Positions 45,046 to 55,742 of a DNA stretch of 64,000 nucleotides are shown here, piece by piece. The notes below the pieces were generated by a model. The model was given only the letters and a program-made list of their open reading frames with translations. It did no database searches and was not told the origin of the DNA. The position numbers were made by a program, and so were the translations under genes. The DNA comes from Adiantum capillus-veneris (taxonomy: Eukaryota; Streptophyta; Polypodiopsida; Polypodiales; Pteridaceae), in NCBI GenBank assembly GCA_014529385.2, contig CM043944.1:79452384-79516383 (forward strand). Reading direction: 5' to 3'. Each line of letters starts with the position of its first letter. Within the stretch, counting starts at the first letter, position 1.

Positions 45046-46187
45046 CAACCTGAAGGGTTTGTTCAGGAGATCGCATCTTGTGAGGAGCTAGTATGTAAGT
45101 TCAAAAAGGCACTTTATGGTTTAAAGCAGAGTTCAAGGCAGTGGTATCATAAATTTGATGCATGTATGAGGTCTCAAGGATATGAAGGAGCGAAGAGGAT
45201 CACTGCTTGTACACAAGAAAGTTAGATGATGGCTCGATGATCATTCTAGTTTTGTATGTTGATGACATGCTTATAGCTGGAAAATCCATTGCAAAAATTG
45301 CCAACTTGAAGAAAACACTTAGCAATAATTTTACAATGAAAGATTTGGGAGATGCTACACACTTTCTTGGCATGCAAATCAAAAGAGATTGCTAAATGTC
45401 GTATTCTTGAGTTATCTCAGGAAACATACATTGAGAAAGTTTTGCAGCATTTCAATATGCAGGGGGGAAAGCATTGAGTACCCCAATGCAGGCATTCTTG
45501 AAACTCAGAAAGGAAGATGCACCCAAATCTAATGCTGAGCGAGCTGAAATGGCTAAAATACCATATTCTTTGGCAGTGGGCACTCTCATGTATGCTATGG
45601 TGGCCACAAGACCAGACATTTCTTTTGTAGTGGGAGTGGTGAGCAGGCATTGGGAAGCAGTGAAGCACATTCTTAGGTACCTCAAAGGTAGGGTCGGTAG
45701 GTGTTTACGCTTTGGGAACAGTGGTGCATCCATCATGGGTTATGCGGATGCATACTATGCGGGTTGTGTCGACAATAGGAGATCGACATCTGGCTATGTC
45801 TTCATATTTATTGGAGCAGCAGTATCTTGGAGGTCATGTCTTCAAGATTGTACGTCGTCTTCCACTACGAAAGCACAGTACATTGCATTGTTGGATGCAA
45901 GTAAAGAGGTTTTATGCTTATCTCGCTTGGTCAAAAATATTGGCATTGCTGAGACTCCAATGATATATTGTGATAGTCAGAGTGCTCTTGCATTGGCAAG
46001 GAATCCCGTGTTTCACTCCAAATCAAAACACATTGAAGTCAGGTATCGGCTCGTGAGAGATTTCTTGGCCATAGAGCTCATTGATTTGGTCAAGGTACAC
46101 ACTGACGACAACCCAGCAGATGCTTTGACAAAAGGCTTAGCTTTGGAGTGGTTTACAAATTACAGTGAGTTGATGGGTATAGGTTGA
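45046..46187 (+). pseudogene. Copia H reverse transcriptase core and RNase H
   Basis: Continues QPEGFVQEIASCEELVCKFKKALYGLKQSSRQWYHKF, then a frame change near 45185. LVLYVDDMLIAGKS carries the catalytic YVDD (about 45248-45290). After a stop and shift near 45394-45474 come AVGTLMYAMVATRPDISFVVGVVSR, with a deletion compared with other copies, and RNase H: GYADAYYAGC, STTKAQYIAL, YCDSQSALALARNPVFHSKSKHIEVRY, NPADALTKG. STTKAQ replaces the usual STTEAE, so the catalytic Glu appears lost. Confidence 0.85.
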
Positions 46188-46245
46188 ATCCACTAGATTG
46201 CTTCACGGTTGTACATACCAGCTCACTTGGGTTGCGTTGGCCTTT

Positions 46246-46256
46246 AAGTGGGAGGC
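46246..46256 (+). other. Copia H polypurine tract
   Basis: AAGTGGGAGGC directly before the 3' LTR TGTTGGG. Confidence 0.85.
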
Positions 46257-46462
46257 TGTTGGGATTCAAGCCAATTGGCTAGACATCCCACTTACTACTA
46301 ACCCATCTAGTAACTTAACCATGTATACACTTATTCTTTAATACAACAGAATAAGGAGCTGCCAACAGGATAACATTGTTGTGCGCTCCACCCAAAACCA
46401 GGTCTCTCTCTCTCTCTCTGCTCTCGCACTTGCACTCGCACACACTTCCCGCGTCACCTTCA
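46257..46462 (+). repeat. Copia H 3' LTR
   Basis: Begins TGTTGGGATTCAAGCC and ends GCGTCACCTTCA; GATCA follows. Confidence 0.9.
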
Positions 46463-47393
46463 GATCACACTTATAGAGATGTCATGAAAACACCCATACA
46501 ATAATTTGATTCAGTCTCTTCGGCTGAAACTAAGCTTCCATCTTGGTTGAACAAAGACACACTTGTTTGGATGTGCGGAGCCTCAGAAAATGGGAGCTTA
46601 AAAAGAGAAGAATGTATCTTAAAAAGGGATTGGCAAAAAATAGAAAATTAAGGGTGTGCGTCAATCTCAAGAAAGTGAATGCAGCTACCGTTAGAGACAA
46701 CTTACCTCTTCCAATCACTGATAATGTTTTAGAACGAGTTGCAGAAAAAGTAGCTTATAGCTTTTCAGATGGCTTTTTGGGATACAATCAACTTTTGGTT
46801 GATCCCAAAGATCATCATAAAACTACCTTTGCAACTGAATGGGGTATTTTTTCCTATCATTTCATGCCTTTTGGGTTAACTAATTCTCCTCCCACCTTTC
46901 AAAGATTAATGAGCCATGCTTTTAAATAATATCTTTGAAATTTCTTGGAAGTATATATGGATAATCTATGTGTATATTCATCAATCCATGCTTATCATTT
47001 TGAACACCTCAAAAAGGTATTCGAAAAATGTAGACTTTATAGGATTTGCTTAAATCCTGAAAAGTGCACATTCATGGGCAGACAAGGTAAAATTCTTGGA
47101 CATATAGTGTCTAGAAATGGCATAGTTATTGATATGGATAAAATTCATGTTATTGCCGACAACAGTCAAAGGGGTTCCAGCCTTCATGGGACATTGTGGA
47201 TATTACAAACGATTCCTTTACATGTATGCTATAATTGCAAAACCCATGTACAACTTGATTACAAATTTTGAATTGGCTAATGAGTGTGAAGAATCCTTCA
47301 TGAAGCTTAAGCAAGCTCTCACTTCAGCTCCAATATTGAAAGCACCATATTGGATATCTCCTAATTGGTGCAAAATTAGCCTCTGTGCATGAG
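46463..47393 (+). pseudogene. G2 reverse transcriptase fragment
   Basis: Right after copia H the linker TYRDVMKTP continues, then RT: RKLRVCVNLKKVNAATVRDNLPLPI, DGFLGYNQLLVDPKDHHKTTFATEWG, FMPFGLTNSPPTFQRLM, and VYMDNLCVYS, the catalytic box with its second Asp changed to Asn. KCTFMGRQGKILGHIVSRNGI and, after a frame shift, GYYKRF, LKQALTSAPIL follow. The sequence stops matching at about 47393, before RNase H. Two stops lie at about 46927-46945. Confidence 0.8.
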
Positions 47394-47943
47394 ACACAAA
47401 AATGCTCAAAACGGTGTTTTCCTCATGCACGCGGTCCATTTTTACAAAAAATTTACAGACTCTTTTCAGCCTCCCTCATGCAAAGGTGTGAAGTCTCTCA
47501 CACACTTTCCTTTTTATCATTGACCATGTGTCTTCCTCTATCGAAGTTGCTTTCCATGTTCTAAGAGGCTTTTCACATGTAAAACCATTTTCTTCAAACA
47601 TGAAATCTCTGTGCTCGGGCCTTCATAACCACATAAAACATACACTTCTTGGATCTCCTTTACTATAATGGACCTTCATATTTGCTTTATCACCCATGCC
47701 TACACATGTAACCATACATATCATTGCATGTACCCTCTACTATGGTCGACACACCTTGGCTGCACCATCGTTTTCTGCAAGCTTGTATGACCCAGATGTA
47801 TCAATCTTTCTTGAATGGTTTGCAAAGGACTAGGGGCCTACAAACCACAAATATCTCTCGTCTTTTGATAATCTCTCTCACATTAATATTTTCAATTCAA
47901 CCAAAGCCCCTCTGAATTCGACCAACGTAAGAAAAAAGCATGC
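47394..47943. other. Stretch without a recognised gene
   Basis: No domain in any frame. 'cttggctgcaccatcg' at about 47757-47772 resembles the reversed start of the element B LTR over a short length only. Confidence 0.4.
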
Positions 47944-48112
47944 TCACAAACTTTTGGATACGACCCACGTTGCTTGCAATGGGGATAGAGCATCAAGAAC
48001 CTGACTTGTGGAAGGGCTCGCTCCTGTTTCCCCTTCTGTGTGGTTCATTCTTGCTGCCCCTTTTGTGGAGTGCACCTCGTATGCAAGCAACATAGTCATC
48101 CTAACTCCTCCA
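47944..48112 (-). pseudogene. S-family leader and possible gag start
   Basis: Directly downstream of the primer site on the minus strand. The frame reads TMLLAYEVHSTKGAARMNHTEG and stops near 47955. I do not recognise the product. Its place right after a primer site makes a truncated gag start the most likely reading. Confidence 0.3.
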
Positions 48113-48124
48113 GCTCTGATACCA
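48113..48124 (-). other. Primer binding site next to S-family LTR
   Basis: Minus strand reads TGGTATCAGAGC, the initiator tRNA-Met complement, directly at the LTR edge. Confidence 0.8.
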
Positions 48125-48386
48125 TGTTGAACAGGAAGAGAGACGAGATAGTAGTAGAACCCCAAAAAGTGTGCTGAAGAGACACACATGATAGGTATAT
48201 ATAGAGGGTGTTGATGAGGGAGGAAGACCGAGACGAAAGTGACTCGAGACCATGGACGAGCGAGAAGCGAGAGAGATGAAACCATCATATGAAAACCCCA
48301 AAGTGTGTGGAGAACACACACACATAAATAGTGGGGACCCCTAGCTATATATAGCATAGGTGTGGGCTCTCTATATAGCTCCAACA
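48125..48386 (-). repeat. S-family LTR (262 bp) with primer site and polypurine tract
   Basis: On the minus strand begins TGTTGGAGCTATATAGAGAGCC and ends CTTCCTGTTCAACA. The primer site abuts it on the left; CCCCGGCTT on the right corresponds to the reversed polypurine tract seen at 28760 and 25206. The same LTR starts S1. It is the longest copy of this LTR in the window. Confidence 0.75.
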
Positions 48387-48395
48387 CCCCGGCTT

Positions 48396-49147
48396 TGATG
48401 TGGTAGGGGAGAGGAAAATACATCTATGAGCAAGCAAATTACAGAGTACGCAGAGTGAATAGATAAAATAAAGAGTCTGTATGGATAATAATTTCAAGAA
48501 GAGCATAGTTCATTTCATAACTTCCCGACCATCCCTGAGCTATCTCAATCTCACTCTCAATCACAATTGCAATCTCAATCTCAATCTTGTGCACAATCTC
48601 AATCTCGATCACACTCTCACTCTCAATCTCAATCACACTCTCAATCTCAATCACAATCTCAATCTCTGGATGGCAACAACAATCATAATCCGAATCGCAA
48701 CACGATCACAATCTCAATATCATGACACATTGTACAAATCCCGTTTCACTCTATAGAGTAGATGTCACATTGGTTTCTGCAATGTCTACAAAATAGCCAA
48801 AAGAACATACTCGTACAACCAATTCAACATGATAATCAAATTAGAAGAATATAATTTTGTACCATCATAAAAGAGTACAATCATTCCTTGATTGGATTAA
48901 ACAAAAGAGATATTACTTGTGTATATCTGTTTGTAAGCTAACCTGTTTTGTTGCTTGTAGGCTATCATGTTGTTGCTGTCAATTTGTCTCTGCATAAGTT
49001 TTTCATACAAACTCAAAATATAGACTTCCAGGTACTCAAAATGATTGGAACAAGTTTGTCTACAAGGCAGCATAAACAAAATTGCAAAAAACTTCTTTTT
49101 TTTTGGCTAAAAATGTAACTTTTATGTCATGACTCATAAAATCTCTA
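48396..49147 (-). repeat. L2 3' LTR
   Basis: Shares with the right LTR the segments 'acagagtacgca(g/t)agtgaatagat', the CTCAAT-rich array (48541-48670) and 'tagatgtcacattggtttctgcaatgtct'. Ends near 'gactcataaaatctcta'. Confidence 0.7.
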
Positions 49148-50059
49148 TTTTTGGGTTTCCACGATTTTTTTGACTTATTTTAAGCATGTCCATGTATTTT
49201 AAGCTCAAACACATGAAAATTAAACATTGATATTGATAAAAACATCAATTTTGACTACATGCTTACTTTACAATCTAAAATCAAATGATCTTTTATTCAA
49301 TAATTATTACTGAATACATCTTAGATGTATTGTGAAGAGAATATATTTTCTCCCTCGACATCTCAAACTCATTTGTGTACGACTAATACTCTCTATCTCA
49401 TAAGCTATTCAACAAGTTTTTAAACCATATTTAACAAAAGATCTAATATATTGCATTCTTTTTTATTTTAAGAACTTGGAAAAATAGTCCTATTACATTC
49501 TCCCCTTATCAAAATTTACTTTGTTCTCAGAGTTGGAATGAGGAGTTTTCAACATTAAAAACATCGAAGTCAACCCAAGAGGCATCTTTTACATGATACA
49601 TTTTACTTAACCAAAACTTTAAAAATAATCCTACTTCTAGGCTGCTGAACTCTACAATCAAAATGATTTCTAGTTTTTCCTTTAGAATGACTATTTCTCT
49701 ATCTAATATCTTTTGTTTAAAACAATATTATCTAAAACATATATTTGCATTCTCACAAAATTTGACATTTCAAAGAGGTATTTACAAATACACATAAGCA
49801 ATCATGATAATACAAGTTACCCTTATGCAAACAAAATTTCCTCTCAAACATCTCTCTCACATGAGGATTTAGATAAGAGATACTGCTAGAGTAGAAACGA
49901 TCATATAAGCTCTCAAAGAATTCATCAAAGATGTAAAGCATATGAAAAGAGATTCAAATGACATACCTTTATCATGTGCCTTATCAGTAGACTCCACTTT
50001 AATCATCTTGATCTGTACTCCCTTATCGATCGCTTTGTTTAGGCATTTAAAAGTCTATT
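49148..50059 (-). other. L2 internal region, no gene recognised
   Basis: AT-rich, T-rich on the plus strand. No domain seen. Confidence 0.4.
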
Positions 50060-50333
50060 GGTCTTGTTCTCCATATTGAAAGAGTAATCCAAATCTTTGA
50101 GTTCTTCAATCCACGCTTCTAAATCTTTGTCCATCTTTCCTATGCCATCAAACTCTTTAAGCTTAGACTTCTTGAAGAATTATTTGACTATCGCTTCTCT
50201 CGCATCGTCATCCTAATCATCGCCATCGTTGCTTTTCTGCTTCTTCTTCTTTGATCATTTATCTTCACTTTCATCTTCTCCTTTCTTCAATGTTTGTCGT
50301 ATTCTTTCATCATTGTCACATGATTGAAACTAC
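50060..50333 (-). pseudogene. L2 gag-like trace
   Basis: On the minus strand, after a Lys/Arg-rich start with stops, a frame reads KLKEFDGIGKMDKDLEAWIEELKDLDYSFNME. This is like the start of the retrotransposon gag core ('F.G.GK..DA.AWL..M..YF'). It lies 110-270 bases inside the primer site, where gag is expected. Only ~45 codons can be followed. Confidence 0.45.
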
Positions 50334-50343
50334 TCTGATACCA
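50334..50343 (-). other. L2 primer binding site (initiator Met tRNA type)
   Basis: Minus strand TGGTATCAGA, two bases from the LTR edge (50346). Confidence 0.75.
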
Positions 50344-50345
50344 CT

Positions 50346-51267
50346 TGTGACATGACACGGGAGAGCAAAATAGATCAATGAACAAGAAAAATACAGAGTA
50401 CGCATAGTGAATAGATGAAATAAGTAGTATATATGGATATTAATTACAAGAAGAGCATAACTCGTTTCATAACCTCCCGACCATCCCCCAGCTATCTCAA
50501 TCTCACTCTCATCACACTCTCACTCTCAAAAACAATCATAATATCAATCTCAAACGCATAGTGAATAGATGAAATAAGTAGTATATATGGATATTAATTA
50601 CAAGAAGAGCATAACTCGTTTCATAACCTCCCGACCATCCCCCAGCTATCTCAATCTCACTCTCATCACACTCTCACTCTCAAAAACAATCATAATATCA
50701 ATCTCAATCTTGTGCACAATCTCAATTCAATCACACTCTCACTCTCACTCTCAATCACACTCTCAATCTCAATCACAATCTCAATATCTATATGGAAACA
50801 ACGATCATAATCTGAATCGCAACACGATCACAATCTCAATATCGTGAAAAATTGCACAAATCCTGTTTCACTCTGTAGAGTAGATGTCACATTGGTTTCT
50901 GCAATGTCTATAAAATAGTCAAACGAACATACGCGCATACCAATTCAACATGATAATCAAATTAGAAGAAAATAATTTTGTACCATCATAAAAGTGCACA
51001 ATCGTTTCTTGATTGGATCAAACAAAAGAGATATTATCTGTGTATATCTGTCTGTAAGATAACCTGTTTTGTTGCTTGTAGGCTATCCTGCTCTTGCTGT
51101 CAATTTGTTTCTGTCATAACTTTGTCATACAAACTCATAAAATAGACTTCCAGGTACTCAAAACGATGGGGACAAGTCTGGTCTACAAGGCGACGTAAAC
51201 AAATTTGCAAAACACTTTTTTTTGTGCTAAAAATGAAAATTCTAGGTAGTGACTCATAAAACCTCCA
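50346..51267 (-). repeat. L2 5' LTR
   Basis: Begins on the plus strand TGTGACATGACACGGG and ends CATAAAACCTCCA. Contains the 154-bp tandem duplication and the CTCAAT array (50700-50800). Confidence 0.7.
50401..50708. repeat. 154-bp tandem duplication in L2 5' LTR
   Basis: Unit 50401-50554 (starting cgcatagtgaatagatgaaa) is repeated at 50555-50708 with one difference seen, in the last base. Near-identity implies a recent event. Confidence 0.95.
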
Positions 51268-51960
51268 TATTAGAAAAATTTAAATTTACAAAATATATTC
51301 ACAAGGAGCTACGTCATTCCATAATATACAATGGACATGAAGGCTAATAAAAATTCTAATTAGCACAAAGTGAAGGTTTAAATTGTAGGATCTTTAGTGT
51401 CTTTGATCCCTCCTATATGATTCTTGATGTGATTTTTATCCTATTAACAACAGCAACTCAAGGAACATATCGAGATGTGAGGGTTAAAAATAATCACATC
51501 ACATTGTCCTTAGAGACGATTTGCGATGTTGCTCTAGAGAGGACACAAAAACAAACATAGTAATGATGCAATGAGAACAAACATAATATTGATGCAATCA
51601 CATGTGGGCACATAAACACAAAGTCAGTACCTAATAAACATATTGAGATCCCCATAATCTCAATTAGCAGTAATCATCATCATGGCTTCATGCACCATGG
51701 AATCACGGTCCTAACCATGGCATCAGACACGCTTTCAACAAATCAAAGAAGAACTACGGAACAACAATCATCATCATGGATTCACGCACCATGGCATCAT
51801 GGTTCTCACCATGTCATTAGAGATGCTTTCAACAGATGAACTAATTAGCTGTAATCATCATCATGGCTTCACGGACCATGACATTTGAGACGCAAATCAA
51901 AGAAGAATTTTGGAATACCAATATGATATGGCAATACCAATACCATGGGTAAAAGAGCCA
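51268..51960 (-). repeat. S-family internal region (right of L2)
   Basis: Matches the reverse complement of 28392-28680 closely ('ttacaaaatat(a/g)ttc', 'aattagcacaaagtgaaggtttaaatt', 'tttgatccctc') and R1/R2 further on. It carries the 'atcatcatggcttcatgcaccatgg' units (51680-51900). Together with the LTR at 48125-48386 it is one S-family copy interrupted by L2, with ~90 bp lost between. Confidence 0.65.
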
Positions 51961-52290
51961 TGGAGTAATAATCTTTGTGCATGAACTTTATCACTTGCAC
52001 CATCAAGAACCATGGTCATGGATGAAGACCTGTAACTGTTGATAACAAGAGTAGTTGACAGTCATTAGAAATCGATGACAAAATAACACAAACATAAGTT
52101 GTAAATTTCTTTTGACATAGAACGATGAAAAAGGAATCAAAATTGAGTCTATAATAGTCGGGTTCACATATCGTGGATGAAGTGTCCAATTGGACAACAT
52201 GTGGAATGAACGGTAAGGGTCGGTCAATTATGGGCGAGTAATTGTAAAAAGCAAAGACTTTGGGCTGTCAAATTCAACCCGTTGTCGTGT
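51961..52290. other. Short stretch without a recognised gene
   Basis: No domain or repeat assigned. Confidence 0.4.
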
Positions 52291-53660
52291 TGTGACACGT
52301 ACATAGTGGGAACGCATCCTACAAGAGTTATCTTGTAATTTTTTAGATACATAATTATCTTTCCTATAATGTACATATGCATATTTAAGTATAATAATAA
52401 GCCTTCTATCTCATCCTATTATTTTTCTCAAGGGTGACCTATCCTTACTTTACCATCAGAAAATACTATGGGAAAAGCTCAATAGCTCCGCCTCTTTAAC
52501 TTGGGGCAAAAATCATCGATTCTTTATTTCTACTATCTCATTATCATCTCACACCCTAGCTAGATCCTATATCTAGGATAAACTCCAATATATATATATT
52601 CTATGTATTTTTTATACTTTTCTTATATTTCTTTTTAAATAGCTACTAGGAGAGAATCAAATCCTAGTGGGACACTAGGTGGCATGATTTCAAAGATACA
52701 CTTATTTTTTAATGCATTATTGCAAGCATGATTACAGAACTTTGTTAAGGAGCAATGCCATGCTTTCATATGGCATGAGGTGTCCTTTGGAATGAAATGA
52801 AAGTCTAAGCTAAGGGGACCACATGAAGACTTTTGCTGCTAGAAATGGACCCTATTTTGATGATTTTTTAACACAAGGTTCCAATCCGAATTGGAAAATG
52901 ATTTTAAAATGAAAATCGTAGCTAATGAGCTGAAGTTTTTGCCCATATTTTTACTTTTTTATTTGGAGCCACGGTTAAGGAGATATGATTAAAATACTGG
53001 ACCCCATTTTGCCCACATCATGTAGGGACAGCTCATTTCCAACTTTTCCGATTCCTATTCACACTGGCTCCTCTCTTCTTGTGTAAACCCTTGGGGGTTC
53101 CCTTCACCTATAAAAGGGGACCTCTTCTTCCTTGAAAAGGAACTCAAGCATTCAAGCTATTGATGAGAAGAATTCTTGAGGGAGTGAGTAGTAATACCTA
53201 ATTGTACTTAGCCATTAACATAAGCCCAAGCCTACACTTTCTCCTAGAGGAAGACTAGCCATTCTTGTATGCTATCCTTGGAAGATCAACTCTAATCAAA
53301 GAAGGTCTTGCACTTGGCGTATCAATCAAAGTGAAGTTCTCCCCTCTTCTTCTCTCTCCATCAATAATGGTGCCAAAGGGTTTGTCAAGTAAAATGTGTT
53401 CTACATTGATGTTTTCTTGATTTTTTGTTGTTTTCTTTTTCATCTCTAATCCAACATATATATATATATATATATCTAATCTCATCTCCTTAACCAAACC
53501 TATCTCTCTCACTCTTAGTAATTCATCCTCTCTACAAATTTTAGGTTCTCTTTGCTACAGGTACATCTCTCCCCGCAGTATCCTTATTGCCTACGGGTAA
53601 GAATAGGGCTTGGGAGGGAAAATTCTCATCTCTTCACTTCTCTCATATCTACATTTCTCA
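52291..53660 (+). repeat. LTR-like repeat R7a
   Basis: Starts TGTGACACGTACATAGTGGGAA, matching 54991 onward for ~690 bp, and near its end (53505-53600, 'ctctctcactctta..', 'cagtatccttattgcctacggg') matches 57535-57650. A TATAAAAG box at 53109-53116 lies between. Size and layout suit an LTR; no primer site or coding region follows, so it may be solo. Confidence 0.6.
53109..53116 (+). promoter_or_regulatory. TATA box in R7a
   Basis: CACCTATAAAAGGGGACC is a good plant TATA consensus in an LTR-like repeat. Confidence 0.5.
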
Positions 53661-54990
53661 CATACTATCCTAGATGAATAACCCACATGATGATCATTTC
53701 TATCGCTTTCACTCTGTACAATCTATTAGAATTAACGTATGGATTAGCCGTAAAATACACTTTCAACAACGTATATTGTTTCTCTTTGGCCCAGAAAAGC
53801 TCAATGAAATACTTCTATCACCGGACCCCATTATACTACCTCTCATAGACTATAAATTTTCTTTTGACGTAAGCGTAGTTATCTTGCTATGAACTAGGAG
53901 GTTTTGTACACACAATTAATCCCAATCACTAGACAAAATATATATATTATGGTAAGCACAAAACTACAATTCCAAAGAACAATTCGTAGCCTATTTGGTT
54001 AGCCAAGATTGAATGCCATTAACTCATCTATTAACCCTTTCATACTACCCATGATACGATATGACCATAGCCTTGATGTTTTCATCTTTGTGTTATTTTG
54101 ACATTCTCTTTTGTGTTCTTTCTATGTGTGTGTGAGTGCAAGAGAGAAAGAGTGGGGCTTCTTTGATTGCACTGCTTTCCAAATCCTAGTTTTCATGGCA
54201 TCTATGGTTTAACTCCTTCATATAGTTTTTTTTGAGTTCTCTCACAAACTCTCACAGCCATAAACCCGGTGCTTTCCCGGCAAGACCGCAAATTTCTCGA
54301 CACCGTTACCCAACCAAAGGTGTGAATCAAGGTTATGCGTGTCAAACCATAAGATTATTACTAAATGTTTTGATATACAATGCTACACAAAAGTCATGTA
54401 TACAATATCCCATAGTCACATGTCTCAACCAACGAATGTGTACACTGTCCCATTATCACATGTCTCAACCAACGAATGTATTTACGGTTATGGTATTGAC
54501 CTTAAGTTTCTATGCACAACACACCCCTGCGTTCAATTACCACTTGCTACATGCTTTAACCAGCTCAGTCTGTAGTGTTTTATTGGAGTCAAATCATGTG
54601 TTCATCCTCCTCGAGCTCAAAGTGTACCTAAGATGCATGTGGAGGGGCTATGGAAGTAGAGCTAGTGGGAGGGTCAACACGTGCCATGCCCTCACCTAAT
54701 CACTCTTGTCATTGTCTTTTGGCCTTGCGGGACAAAGCACCACCACCAAACACAGACAAATGGGGGGAATCCTCAAGCGAGGGGGGGGGTTGTTCTCTCA
54801 TCTACTAGAGAATTTTTTTGAGGATGCCAAAGCCCTTGTTCTTCACATGATCCAAAGCAATGCACCTCAAGTGAGGGATTACTTGTTTGCACTTGGCACT
54901 AGGACAAGGGAGTTTTTCCTTGAGTCACCGGTCACGTTCCGTTTGGAGGGCCATGAGCATCCCAATCATCCTACAAATGCATTGTCATCG
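53661..54990. other. Stretch without a recognised gene
   Basis: Frames at 54232-54699 and 54706-55038 (155 and 110 codons) have no domain known to me. 'tcccat(a/t)(g/a)tcacatgtctcaaccaacgaatgt' is repeated in tandem at about 54408 and 54448. Confidence 0.4.
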
Positions 54991-55742
54991 TGCGACACGT
55001 ACATAGTGGGAACAAATGCTAAGAGATTTATTTTGTGACTTTTTAGATGCATAAGTATATTTCCAATATTGTACATTTGCATATCTAAGTATAGTAATAA
55101 GATTTCTATCTTATCCTAGGATTTATCTCAAGGGTAACATATTCTTACTTTACCGTTACAAAGTATTATGGGAAAAAGCGTCAATAGCCGCGTCTCTTTA
55201 ACTTGGGAAAAAAAACAATGGTTATTTCTTTCTACTATCCCATTATTACCTCACACTCTAGCTAGATCCTATAGCTAGTGTGATTTTCAATATATACATA
55301 TATTCTATGTATTCTCCATATTTTTCTTATATTTCTTTTTAATATCTAAGGAATCAAATCCTAGTGGGATACTAGCTTACATGATTTTCAAAGATACAAC
55401 TACTTTAATGCAATATTGCAAGGATGATTAAAAATATTTTACAAACAGCAATGTCATGAGTTCATATTGTATAAGGTGCCCATTGGAATCAGTTGAAAAT
55501 CTAGGCTAAGGGGACCACAAGAAGACTTTTTCTGCCAGAAAGATATCCTATTTTGATGACTTTTTTGCACATGGTTCCCATTTGAATTGGAAACAATATA
55601 TAAAATGGAGGGCGTAGCTCATGAGATTAATTTTCTATCCCTATTTTGATTTTTTATTTGAATCCACTTCTAATTCTTCACCCACCCTTCCCTCTATCTC
55701 TACATATACTTCTATCTCTATCTCTATCTCCATCTCTGTCAT
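54991..55742 (+). repeat. LTR-like repeat R7b, left part
   Basis: Copy of the first ~690 bp of R7a, ending in a (TCTATC)n-like tract (55697-55740). The rest of the repeat appears at 57437-57660 beyond a B-type LTR. Confidence 0.6.

Larger units (their letters stand above)
40883..46462 (+). mobile_element. Ty1/copia retrotransposon H, both LTRs, target duplication GATCA
   Basis: 5' LTR 40883-41087, primer site 41090-41101, leader, gag, protease, integrase, RT, RNase H, polypurine tract 46246-46256, 3' LTR 46257-46462. GATCA occurs just outside both ends (40878-40882, 46463-46467). The LTRs are short (~205 bp) and differ at roughly 15-20 positions by eye, so the insertion is clearly older than D. 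It lies in the protease of G2. Several nonsense codons and shifts break pol. Confidence 0.95.
34935..47393 (+). mobile_element. Decayed Ty3/gypsy element G2 (gag-protease-RT), twice interrupted
   Basis: Gag (34935-36149 and 38262-39605), protease (about 40384-40882) and RT (46463-47393) motifs occur in order. Two later insertions, 36150-38257 and copia H (40883-46462), are removed cleanly by reading frame. RT ends abruptly at about 47393 before RNase H; integrase and LTRs are not found. Different gag and protease sequence show it is not the same family as G1. Confidence 0.75.
48396..51267 (-). mobile_element. Short LTR element L2 (non-autonomous or deleted)
   Basis: Two similar terminal segments of 752 and 922 bp in the same orientation (48396-49147 and 50346-51267) enclose only ~1.2 kb. 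A primer site TGGTATCAGA lies two bases inside the right one, so that is the 5' LTR. Internal coding is limited to a gag-like trace. The LTR length difference is explained by a 154-bp tandem duplication in the right LTR. No matching target duplication was found (GGCTT left, TATTA right). S-family sequence lies on both sides. Confidence 0.7.

Noticed and set aside
47757-47772. Short match to the reversed start of the B LTR
   Set aside because: Similarity does not continue into the neighbouring bases, so a third LTR copy cannot be supported.
48541-50830. Regular CTCAAT/CTCAATCACA arrays resembling a CRISPR array
   Set aside because: Spacers are not unique sequence; it is a simple-sequence array inside the L2 LTRs of a plant genome.
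54706-55038. 110-codon plus-strand frame
   Set aside because: Runs into the R7b LTR-like repeat and has no known domain.
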